Below are positions 1 to 6,698 of a stretch of DNA of 8,951 nucleotides, piece by piece (the first letter of the stretch is position 1; every line of letters starts with the position of its first letter). The notes below the pieces were generated by a model. That model was not told where the DNA came from. It did not search any database and saw nothing but the letters and a program-made list of their open reading frames with translations. The DNA lies in contig JBOFIT010000112.1 of NCBI GenBank assembly GCA_051650305.1, forward strand, positions 1-8,951, in the 5' to 3' direction. Position numbers and translations under genes: made by a program. The DNA is from JBOFDK01 sp051650305. Its GTDB lineage: Bacteria > Bacillota > Clostridia > Lachnospirales > Cellulosilyticaceae.

Positions 1-1221
1 AATTCAGTAAGACCTATAGGTGATACAGACTGTGACTATGCAGTGTATTTAGAAGACTATGCTTATACATATATATATCAATATGCAAATACTGACTTGT
101 CCTGTGAACATTCTGCAGCAATTGTAGGTGAATATTATCCAGAGACAAAAGAAGTCATCATATGCGGGGTTCTGCCTATTCAAAAGCGTTATTTAAGCCA
201 TGCAGAAGAGTGGGTTAATGAAGAAGCGTTGCAAGGACTCTACGATGAAAAAGAAAAATACTTTCCTGGAGCATCAATTTTAGGATGGTTACATATGCAG
301 CCTGGGTACGGAACGATGTTGACCATGAAAGAAGTAAAGGTACATAGAGACTTATTTACAAGAGAAGGAAGCCTGCTTCTTTTAGTAGACCCGATCAATC
401 GTTTGGAAAGTTTCTATGTATATGAGAATGAAATGTTAAAAGAGCAAAGTGGCTACTATATTTATTATGACAAAAATCCATGTATGCAGCAGTATATGTT
501 AGACAAGCCATTTATAAATCTTGAAAAAGAAGAGGAAGAAGATAACGTCGTTAATCAATTTAGAGAGATTGGGCGTAGAAGAAAAAAAGAATATCAACAA
601 AGAAAGAAAACCAATTTTACAGTTATTGCAGCAAGTGTTGCACTGTTGGCAATGGCAGCATTTATGCTACGTATGGGCGAAAATGATCAAAAAGCACGGG
701 AACAACAAAACCAGTTACAACAACAACTAGAAAGTGCTAATGTAGCCAATAAGCCAAACTTGCCAACAGAAGGGCAAAACTCACCTTTTGTCTTTAATCC
801 ACAAACACCAGTGAGCCCATTGCCAGAAGAAGTCACACAAGGAGAAGCTGCAGTAGGAGAGGAAGAAAGCGTACCAACTATGGCTGAAAAGATAGAGACA
901 GAAGAAGCAGTAGCACCAGAGGAAAATGAAGAGGCAGAAGCTACGGAAGGTGCAGCAACTGAAGAAAGCAGCACAGAGGAGACACCAAAGGCGCCTGAAA
1001 AAGAAGTTGTAGAGGAAGAAAAACAAACTGTAACAGAGGAAGAGAAGCCAGCTACAGAAAAGCAACGTACCTATGTAGTAGAAGAAGGGGATACATTACG
1101 TAAAATCAGTATGAAGCATTTTAATACTGAGCTTCGTACAAAAGAGATTATAGCCTTAAATGAAATAGATAATGGGGATCACATTTATGTAGGGCAAGAG
1201 CTTAAAATACCAAATAAATAA
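1..1221 (+). CDS. Membrane protein with degenerate MPN/JAB (JAMM-like) domain, one TM helix, acidic linker and C-terminal LysM (5' partial)
   Basis: The reading frame is open to base 1, so the start lies upstream. The GTG at 43 is probably an internal codon because the 14 codons before it (including R-P-I-G-D-T-D) continue the domain. Residues below are counted from that GTG. Residues 1-155 resemble an MPN/JAB fold: a strand-rich start, then I-L-G-W-L-H-M-Q-P-G-Y-G at 79-90 where active members have GWYHSHPG, then a hydrophobic strand ending L-V-D-P-I (114-118), like the V-V-D-P strand of the family. The metal motif H-x-H-x7-S-x2-D aligns without gaps as H84-x-Q86-x7-T94-x2-E97, so the second His is lost and classical protease activity is unlikely. 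A basic patch (178-189) precedes one TM helix (about 192-209), which predicts N-in/C-out. A Gln-rich stretch and a Glu/Thr/Ala/Pro linker (about 230-340) lead to a LysM domain (343-389: T-Y-V-V-E-E-G-D-T-L ... V-G-Q-E-L-K-I-P) that should bind peptidoglycan outside the membrane. The LysM and TM calls are firm; the MPN call is by eye. The role is unknown. Confidence 0.85.
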   Translation, partial: NSVRPIGDTDCDYAVYLEDYAYTYIYQYANTDLSCEHSAAIVGEYYPETKEVIICGVLPIQKRYLSHAEEWVNEEALQGLYDEKEKYFPGASILGWLHMQPGYGTMLTMKEVKVHRDLFTREGSLLLLVDPINRLESFYVYENEMLKEQSGYYIYYDKNPCMQQYMLDKPFINLEKEEEEDNVVNQFREIGRRRKKEYQQRKKTNFTVIAASVALLAMAAFMLRMGENDQKAREQQNQLQQQLESANVANKPNLPTEGQNSPFVFNPQTPVSPLPEEVTQGEAAVGEEESVPTMAEKIETEEAVAPEENEEAEATEGAATEESSTEETPKAPEKEVVEEEKQTVTEEEKPATEKQRTYVVEEGDTLRKISMKHFNTELRTKEIIALNEIDNGDHIYVGQELKIPNK

Positions 1222-1276
1222 GATTGGCATAAAATGGGGGAAGCTACAAAAATAAACAATAATAATAGTCAAAATA

Positions 1277-1305
1277 TTGAGAAAAAGAAAAAAGTAGTAT
1301 ATACT
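1277..1305 (+). promoter_or_regulatory. Sigma-A-type promoter for glgA
   Basis: TTGAGA (1277-1282) and TATACT (1300-1305) are separated by exactly 17 bases, each one mismatch from the sigma-70/sigma-A consensus. The spacer is A-rich. Transcription would begin near 1312, giving a leader of about 20 nt before the glgA start at 1334. The rest of the gap after the LysM gene (1222-1276) shows no hairpin terminator, so read-through from the upstream gene is possible. Confidence 0.6.
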
Positions 1306-1333
1306 AGATATTATTGACTTTAGGAGGGGAATT

Positions 1334-2800
1334 ATGGAAAAAAGACAGCTAAAGTGTTTATTTGTAGCATCTGAAGTAGCACCTTATGCAAAAACAGGGG
1401 GATTGGCAGATGTAGCGTTTGCACTTCCAAAAGAATTACAAGAAAATGGCGTAGATGTAAGGGTTGTCATGCCTTATTATCATACATTACAGGGGAAATT
1501 CTTTGAGCACGACACACATTTTTTAACCAGTTATAATGTGAATCTTAATTGGAGAAAACAAGGCGTTGGGGTGTACTATGATGATGCAACAGTACCCACT
1601 TATTTTTTGAAAAGCGATCAGTATTTTCACAGACCTCAACTTTATGGGGAGTGGGATGATGCAGAACGTTTTGCGTATTTTTGCAAGGCCACACTGGATT
1701 TACTGAAGCATATCGATTTTCAGCCAGACATTATTCACTGTAATGATTGGCAGACAGGGCCTTTATGTTTGATGCTTAAAGATAAGTACTGTCATGATCC
1801 TTTTTATAGCAAAATGAAGACAGTATTTACAATACATAATATGAAGTACCAAGGGATATTTGGGAAAGAGCAGGTACTTGATGTATTGGAGTTAGATGGA
1901 GGCTATGCTGTGACTGATTGTCTAGAGTTTCATGGAGGCTTAAGCTATATGAAGGCAGGTCTTCTTTATTCAGATCAGATTAATACAGTAAGTCCGACTT
2001 ATGCAGAGGAAATCAAGACTTGGGAGTATGGATGTGGCCTCAATCGTTTGTTAGCAGAAAAGCTTTCAGATAAGTTATGTGGTATTTTAAATGGTATTGA
2101 TTATGAACTTTATAATCCAGAAACAGATAAACACTTGTACACCAATTACGGCGTAGGAGATGTTGAGGGCAAGAAGAAAAATAAAAAAGCTTTCCAAAAA
2201 GAATACGGTCTAGAAGAGCGCGACTGCATGATGGTTGGTGTAATCTCTCGTATTACGGATCAAAAAGGCTTTGATTTGCTAAAGCAAACCATAGAAAAAA
2301 GCTGGATTATGGATAAGATTATGGAAATGGATATCCAGTTCGTTGTACTTGGGACAGGTGAGATGGAATATGAAAATATGTTCAAACACTTTGCATATAA
2401 GTATGGTAAACGTGCAGGGATATTCTTGACATTTAATGAAGCTTTGGCACAGAAGATTTATGCAGCATCTGATGTTTTTTTAATGCCTTCAGCTTTCGAA
2501 CCTTGTGGACTTGGACAATTAATGGCGATGCGTTACGGTAGTGTGCCTCTCGTACGTAAGACAGGCGGACTTAAAGATACAGTAATGCATTACAATGTCA
2601 TGACAGGAGAAGGAACAGGCTTTGAGTTTGAAGAGTATACAGGCTACTGGCTGTACCGTAAACTCCAAGAAGCTTATAGCTACTACAAAGAACAACCACA
2701 GGTATTCGAAAAGATTCGCCGTAATGCTATGGAAGCACCTTTCTCATGGGGAGAGTCTGCGAAGAAGTATGAAGCGATGTACAGGTCATTAATAGGATAA
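1334..2800 (+). CDS. glgA: Glycogen synthase (ADP-glucose type, GT5)
   Basis: Transfers glucose from ADP-glucose to the non-reducing end of an alpha-1,4-glucan, the chain-elongating step of bacterial glycogen synthesis, in the cytosol. The 488 residues cover the usual GlgA length in full. The N-terminal starch-synthase domain carries the nucleotide-sugar loop K20-T-G-G-L-A-D-V, I-H-C-N-D-W-Q-T-G at 134-142 and T-I-H-N at 166-169. The C-terminal glycosyltransferase domain carries S-R-I-T-D-Q-K-G-F (305-313; R306 and K311 match the phosphate-contacting Arg and Lys of the family) and F-E-P-C-G-L (388-393), whose E389 is the conserved catalytic-loop Glu. K-T-G-G-L-K-D-T-V follows at 409-417. The ATG at 1334 is set by AGGAGGGG at 1322-1329. 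No glgB, glgC, glgD or glgP is in view, so the gene stands apart from a compact glycogen operon here. Nothing looks damaged. Confidence 0.97.
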   Translation: MEKRQLKCLFVASEVAPYAKTGGLADVAFALPKELQENGVDVRVVMPYYHTLQGKFFEHDTHFLTSYNVNLNWRKQGVGVYYDDATVPTYFLKSDQYFHRPQLYGEWDDAERFAYFCKATLDLLKHIDFQPDIIHCNDWQTGPLCLMLKDKYCHDPFYSKMKTVFTIHNMKYQGIFGKEQVLDVLELDGGYAVTDCLEFHGGLSYMKAGLLYSDQINTVSPTYAEEIKTWEYGCGLNRLLAEKLSDKLCGILNGIDYELYNPETDKHLYTNYGVGDVEGKKKNKKAFQKEYGLEERDCMMVGVISRITDQKGFDLLKQTIEKSWIMDKIMEMDIQFVVLGTGEMEYENMFKHFAYKYGKRAGIFLTFNEALAQKIYAASDVFLMPSAFEPCGLGQLMAMRYGSVPLVRKTGGLKDTVMHYNVMTGEGTGFEFEEYTGYWLYRKLQEAYSYYKEQPQVFEKIRRNAMEAPFSWGESAKKYEAMYRSLIG

Positions 2801-2813
2801 AACTCTATACATA

Positions 2814-2865
2814 CCCCTCTATAGCTTGTCATATAGTTAAGTAATAGGACAAACTTATAGGGGGG
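2814..2865 (+). promoter_or_regulatory. Long hairpin covering the ribosome binding site of the YkvI-like gene
   Basis: The arm at 2814-2824 (CCCCTCTATAG) pairs with 2854-2865 (CTTATAGGGGGG) using one T-G wobble and one bulged T. After a single C/A mismatch, TTGTC (2826-2830) pairs with GACAA (2848-2852). This gives about 16 pairs around a 17-nt AT-rich loop. The 3' arm contains the whole G6 Shine-Dalgarno run, 5 nt before the ATG at 2871. Folding would therefore hide the ribosome site. The run after it (ATTTT) is too short for a convincing intrinsic terminator, although weak attenuation after glgA is possible. The pairing is seen directly; regulation is inferred. Confidence 0.6.
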
Positions 2866-2870
2866 ATTTT

Positions 2871-3932
2871 ATGTGCAGTAAAAGCATCAAAAGAACGCTG
2901 CAAATAGCCAGCGTATACATAGGTGCAGTTATAGGAGCTGGATTTGCCTCAGGGCAAGAAATGATACAGTTTTTCACGCGTTATGGAATGAAGGGGATGT
3001 ATGGGCTTGTATTAGCAGGAATCTTACATGGGGCCATAGGGGCCATTCTTTTAGATGTGGCGTATGAAAAAAAGTGGCAAGACTATGATACCCTTCTAAG
3101 TCACTTGATGGGGGCAACTTTAGGAAAGATCTTAAAGTGGTTGGTCAATATTTTTCTCTTTGTATGCTATTCCGCTATGATTGCGGGAGCAGGCGCTATC
3201 TTACAGCAACAGTTTGGGCTGCCAGTATGGGTAGGAGGTTTGCTGATGGCAGGATGTTGCCTAGTCACCTTTTTATCAGGATCAAAAGGTTTTGTAAGGA
3301 TGAATAGTTTATTGGTACCCGTACTGTGTATAGGCGCGGTAGGTTTAGGGACTTATATGCTGCTTTTTAAAGAAGCCCCGGTATGGAGTATGAGTGGCAA
3401 TACAGGAAGCATAAGAAACTGGATCACATCAGCTATTCTTTATGTATCTTATAATACTTTAACGGTCATGGTGGTTTTAGTACACTTGAGTGGAGAGATG
3501 CATTCGAAGAAAGAAGGCGTATGGGCTGGGTGGATAGGTGGACTTGGTTTGGGGTTAGTGGGCTTAAGTATAGGCGCATGTACGTTGCTGTACTATAGTC
3601 GTATTTCACAATTAGAGATACCTATGATGGGGATTTTGCTAGATTATCCAAAGGTATTTCAGTATATGTATTTGGTGGTACTTGTATTGGCAATGTACAC
3701 AACGGCCATCGCCAATGGCTATGGTATGATTGAAAATATGTCGGGCAAGAAGGCACATCATAAGAAAATCATGATCATTGGCATAAGCGTACTAGGACTA
3801 CTTGGTGCAAAAGTAGGTTTTTCTCACATTGTGGCACATGTTTTTCCCCTTTTTGGCTATATAGGATGCTTTGAAATCCTCATGCTAATAGTGTATTATA
3901 GTTATATGAAGTGGGAAAATAGGAGGAATTAA
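2871..3932 (+). CDS. YkvI-family (COG3949-like) membrane transporter
   Basis: A polytopic inner-membrane protein of 353 residues with about ten hydrophobic segments. It resembles the Bacillus YkvI family, distant relatives of the LeuT/APC-fold secondary transporters. The family-like signature is I-G-A-G-F-A-S-G-Q-E at 21-30 in the first membrane segment, where LeuT-fold proteins have an unwound, Gly-rich substrate and ion site. Further hydrophobic segments lie near 45-65, 88-112, 118-136, 145-165, 184-207, 217-242, 262-282, 299-318 and 322-345. The protein ends with a short basic tail (E-N-R-R-N). No substrate is established for the family that I know of, so amino-acid or cation transport is only a fold-based guess. 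The start at 2871 follows a G6 ribosome site that lies inside a hairpin. The ribosome site of the next gene lies inside the last codons of this one, which suggests one mRNA with 3935-5122 and 5122-5808. No clear promoter is visible just upstream. Confidence 0.85.
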   Translation: MCSKSIKRTLQIASVYIGAVIGAGFASGQEMIQFFTRYGMKGMYGLVLAGILHGAIGAILLDVAYEKKWQDYDTLLSHLMGATLGKILKWLVNIFLFVCYSAMIAGAGAILQQQFGLPVWVGGLLMAGCCLVTFLSGSKGFVRMNSLLVPVLCIGAVGLGTYMLLFKEAPVWSMSGNTGSIRNWITSAILYVSYNTLTVMVVLVHLSGEMHSKKEGVWAGWIGGLGLGLVGLSIGACTLLYYSRISQLEIPMMGILLDYPKVFQYMYLVVLVLAMYTTAIANGYGMIENMSGKKAHHKKIMIIGISVLGLLGAKVGFSHIVAHVFPLFGYIGCFEILMLIVYYSYMKWENRRN

Positions 3933-3934
3933 AA

Positions 3935-5122
3935 TTGGAACAAGATACCAAAGAAAAGGAAGTATCTAAGACATCTCATACAAAGGTTATAAGTGTAGTA
4001 GGTATTTTGTTTGGGATTATTGCAAGCTTAGTAATCCTATCAAAGATAGCACAGTTTGAGCAAGGGCCAGTAACTTATAAGTTAGGAACCATAGCCTTTG
4101 AACTTCCAGAGAATCGCTATGAATACATAGGGGTCAATGACAACCAAATCATAAGAGTGACAAAGGATGGTATTACGGCATATGATGGTGCCGGTCAAGA
4201 AATATGGACGGATACACTAAGCCTTGATAAAGTGGTAGTAAAACAAAAAGCCCCTTATTTTGCGGTTGGCAATATGAAAGATCGTAAAGTAAGTATTTTC
4301 AGCAATAAAGGAAAAGAAGGCGACATTGTAACCGAGACACCTATTGTTTATTTTTCGATTAATAAAAATGGTGATGTAGCAACGATAGAGGAGACAAAAG
4401 AAGGGCATATAATCAGTGCATACGATAAGAGTGGTAGACAAATTCCTGGGAAGCGTGTGACCCATATCGACAGAGCGGGATTTCCTATTGCAGTGGAAGT
4501 ATCGCCAGATAGAAGTTTGCTTTTAGCAAGTTACGTTGACATTTATAGTCCAGTGGTTACGACACAGCTGGCAGGTGTACTTCTAGATGTAAAGGAAGAG
4601 CAGGCTACAGATAATCTAAAATTCGGTATTGAACAGAAAGATAACATTATATATGAGATTGAATATCTAGATAATAATACTTGGGTAGCGATAGGGGATA
4701 AGGGTATTACATACTATAACCAAGAAGGTAAAGTGGTGACACAAGTAGATACGATGTACTTAAGACATACACCTTATGTGACCAGCGGCCTAGCGAAGCC
4801 TTATTTACCCGTACTATCAAGTGGTGTTCAATCAGAGAATGCACTGTATGGCAAGCAAACCTTAGCATTTCTAGATGGCAGTGGCAAAGCAGTGAATACA
4901 CTGACATTTGATGGGAGTATCACCTACTTTGCGGCAGATGACAAAGGGGTAGTAGTAGGTCAGGGAAAAGAATACAAAGGGTTTGACCGAGAAGGTGAGC
5001 TGAAGTTTACAGCGCATGCAGCAGCGGATATAGAGTATTTAGGTTACCTAGGAAGAAAGCTGGTAGCAATCACTAAAAATGAAGTGATACAGCTTGAAAA
5101 AGTACAGGAGGTAAAAAAATAA
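3935..5122 (+). CDS. Single-TM-anchored beta-propeller-like protein (probable DUF5711 family)
   Basis: The 395-residue protein starts with TTG. AGGAGG (3921-3926) sits 8 nt before it, and no ATG or GTG in the frame lies close enough to replace it. Residues 1-17 are charged, 18-38 form one TM helix, and the rest should be extracytoplasmic. That part is rich in short beta strands with recurring aromatic/Gly-Asp turn units, for example K-D-G-I-T-A-Y-D-G-A-G-Q-E-I-W (77-91), S-I-F-S-N-K-G-K (120-127), I-S-A-Y-D-K-S-G-R-Q-I, D-K-G-I-T-Y-Y-N-Q-E-G-K and L-D-G-S-G-K. These look like blades of a WD40/PQQ-like propeller. Architecture and placement directly before a CvpA-family gene fit the DUF5711 family; that assignment is from memory of the family and not certain. 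No catalytic motif is seen. The stop codon shares one base with the start of the next gene (TAATG), so translation is probably coupled. The function is unknown; a protein-binding scaffold at the cell surface is a reasonable guess. Confidence 0.8.
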   Translation: MEQDTKEKEVSKTSHTKVISVVGILFGIIASLVILSKIAQFEQGPVTYKLGTIAFELPENRYEYIGVNDNQIIRVTKDGITAYDGAGQEIWTDTLSLDKVVVKQKAPYFAVGNMKDRKVSIFSNKGKEGDIVTETPIVYFSINKNGDVATIEETKEGHIISAYDKSGRQIPGKRVTHIDRAGFPIAVEVSPDRSLLLASYVDIYSPVVTTQLAGVLLDVKEEQATDNLKFGIEQKDNIIYEIEYLDNNTWVAIGDKGITYYNQEGKVVTQVDTMYLRHTPYVTSGLAKPYLPVLSSGVQSENALYGKQTLAFLDGSGKAVNTLTFDGSITYFAADDKGVVVGQGKEYKGFDREGELKFTAHAAADIEYLGYLGRKLVAITKNEVIQLEKVQEVKK

Positions 5123-5808
5123 TGTTGGATCTAATAGTCATTGGAATTATTTTAGTAAGTGCACTCATAGGTGCACATCTAGGGTTTATTAAGACAATTT
5201 ACAGCTTTGTATCATCAATTATAGCACTTGTACTGGCCGTTATTGTATCGCCTTTTATTGAAGGGATTATCAAGTTAACACCTCTTTATGAAGGCATTCA
5301 AAGTTGGGTAGGAAAGATGATGCCTAGTTTTGAGACGACCATAGGTGTACAGTCACAAGCAGAAGCTATTAAAGAAGCAACAGGATTTCTTCCACAGTTT
5401 ATTACAGAACAAATGGTAGCACATAATAATCCAGAGATTTACGAACTTCTAGGCGTTACAAAGTTAATCGATTATATAACCTTATCATTAAGTAACCTAT
5501 GTGTTTCTGTTATTGCACTTGTTATTGCATGGGTTATTATTAAAATCGCCTTATCTGTAGTAGTGGGTATACTGGATTTAGTGGCGCAATTACCATTACT
5601 AAAGACTGCGAATAAATGGGCAGGGTTTACAGTGGGGACAATCAAAGGACTTTTATGGGTCTGGATCGGATGCTTACTGGTACCAGTACTGATGATTATC
5701 CCTTCCATGAGAACATTGGACCAGCTGATACAAGGGACTACAGTAACAAAGTTTTTATATGACAATAATCTTATTATGCAGTGGATTAGTGGTATTTTAC
5801 TTAAATAA
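5122..5808 (+). CDS. CvpA-family integral membrane protein
   Basis: A 228-residue protein with four hydrophobic segments near 3-22, 25-48, 119-150 and 168-194, the layout of the CvpA (colicin V production) family. The N-terminus M-L-D-L-I-V-I-G-I-I followed by G-x-x-x-G-F-I-K is family-like. So is the late block N-K-W-A-G-F-T-V-G-T-I-K-G-L-L at 164-178, matching the conserved N-x-x-x-G ... G-x-x-K-G-L-L of CvpA proteins. Members are broadly conserved and linked to colicin V export, envelope stress and biofilm phenotypes, but their molecular activity is not settled. The loop between TM2 and TM3 (about 50-118) is longer than in the shortest family members. Translation starts at ATG 5122, overlapping the previous stop by one base, with AGGAGGT at 5106-5112. 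It is the last gene of the three-gene cluster and is followed by a terminator. Confidence 0.88.
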   Translation: MLDLIVIGIILVSALIGAHLGFIKTIYSFVSSIIALVLAVIVSPFIEGIIKLTPLYEGIQSWVGKMMPSFETTIGVQSQAEAIKEATGFLPQFITEQMVAHNNPEIYELLGVTKLIDYITLSLSNLCVSVIALVIAWVIIKIALSVVVGILDLVAQLPLLKTANKWAGFTVGTIKGLLWVWIGCLLVPVLMIIPSMRTLDQLIQGTTVTKFLYDNNLIMQWISGILLK

Positions 5809-5817
5809 GGAATAGAG

Positions 5818-5855
5818 AGAAAGTAATCTTTTAAAAGAGGTTACTTTCTTTTTTT
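5818..5855 (+). terminator. Rho-independent terminator after the CvpA-family gene
   Basis: AGAAAGTAA (5818-5826) pairs perfectly with TTACTTTCT (5841-5849). The stem can extend inward through several A-T and wobble pairs to a small loop, and a run of seven T (5849-5855) follows at once. It lies 10 nt past the stop codon and separates the YkvI-like/propeller/CvpA cluster from the ABC transporter genes. Confidence 0.88.
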
Positions 5856-5948
5856 ATGGAAATAGGCACGTAAAAAGATAAGCACTAATATTATGGAAAT
5901 ATAGAAATAAAAGATAAAGCTACAAAGATTGTGTAAAGGAGGAAGATG

Positions 5949-6698
5949 ATGGGAAATATTATCGAGTTGAAAAACGTCTATAAGAGTTTCTATACAAATG
6001 AAGGAGAAATCCTCGTGCTTGAAAATGTGAACCTTACACTTAAAAAAGGAAAAATACTAGGCATACTAGGACCCTCAGGAAGTGGTAAGTCTACAATCCT
6101 CAACATCCTAACGGGGCTGATGATGCCAACGCAAGGGGAAGTAAATATACAAGGTAAGATCGGTTATATGTTTCAAAAAGACCATTTATTAGAATGGCGA
6201 ACCATTATGGATAACATTATGATTGGTTTAGAAATACAGCACAACAAAACAGAAGAGGCAATACAAAGAATAGAAGAACTCTTGAAAATGTATGGGATAT
6301 GGGAATTTAGAAACAGATATCCCAAAGAGTTATCAGGAGGGATGAGACAAAGAGTAGCCCTTATTCGCACACTAGCGACAAATCCCGATGTACTTTTATT
6401 AGATGAGCCTTTTTCAGCGCTAGATTATCAGACCCGCTTAATGGTCAGCGATGACATCTATAAAATTATCAGAAGTGAGAAAAAAGAAGCTATTCTCGTA
6501 ACCCACGATATTGCAGAAGGGATCTCCATGTCCGATCAAATTGCAGTTTTATCTAAAAGACCTGCAACCATTAAAGGATTATACGATGTAAAACTTTCAA
6601 CTAAAGGAGAAAAGACACCACTAGCGGCTAGAAATGCGCCTGAGTTTAAAGATTACTTTGATTTGCTATGGAAGGAGTTAGAAGTTTATGATAGCTGA
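5949..6698 (+). CDS. ABC transporter ATP-binding protein, NitT/TauT/SsuB type
   Basis: The cytoplasmic ATPase of an importer of the nitrate/taurine/sulfonate/thiamine-precursor superfamily. Numbered from the first of two adjacent ATGs (5946), it has Walker A G-P-S-G-S-G-K-S-T at 42-50, Q-loop Q77, signature L-S-G-G-M at 129-133, Walker B V-L-L-L-D-E-P at 149-155 with catalytic E154, D-loop S-A-L-D at 157-160 and H-loop H187. All ATPase elements are intact, and the length (249-250 residues) is normal for SsuB/TauB relatives. I prefer the ATG at 5949 because it lies 6 nt after AGGAGG (5937-5942), against 3 nt for 5946; the difference is one Met. The gene overlaps the permease gene by 11 bases, so the two are translationally linked. 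The gap before it (5856-5936) holds no convincing promoter, TPP-type riboswitch or other structure that I can support. Confidence 0.95.
   Translation: MGNIIELKNVYKSFYTNEGEILVLENVNLTLKKGKILGILGPSGSGKSTILNILTGLMMPTQGEVNIQGKIGYMFQKDHLLEWRTIMDNIMIGLEIQHNKTEEAIQRIEELLKMYGIWEFRNRYPKELSGGMRQRVALIRTLATNPDVLLLDEPFSALDYQTRLMVSDDIYKIIRSEKKEAILVTHDIAEGISMSDQIAVLSKRPATIKGLYDVKLSTKGEKTPLAARNAPEFKDYFDLLWKELEVYDS

Noticed and set aside
43..45. GTG at 43 as the true start of the LysM protein
   Set aside because: The frame is open to base 1, no ribosome site precedes the GTG, and the upstream codons look like part of the same domain.
292..333. Active JAMM zinc metalloprotease
   Set aside because: The second His of the motif is Gln and the Asp is Glu, so the classical zinc site is not intact.
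521..730. A 69-residue + strand open frame inside the LysM gene
   Set aside because: It is an out-of-frame Lys/Asn-rich shadow of the real gene.
687..1065. Two overlapping minus-strand open frames of about 95 codons
   Set aside because: They lie opposite the acidic linker. Their Ser/Phe/Cys-rich composition is the mirror of repeated Glu and Thr codons, and they have no family resemblance.
2814..2870. Intrinsic terminator after glgA
   Set aside because: The stem is strong, but only four T follow and they lead directly into a start codon. A role on the ribosome site fits better.
5856..5936. TPP or other riboswitch, or a clear promoter, before the ABC operon
   Set aside because: No TPP-type conserved core or long stem is visible. 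TATTAT at 5889-5894 resembles a -10, but no -35-like hexamer lies 16-18 bases before it.
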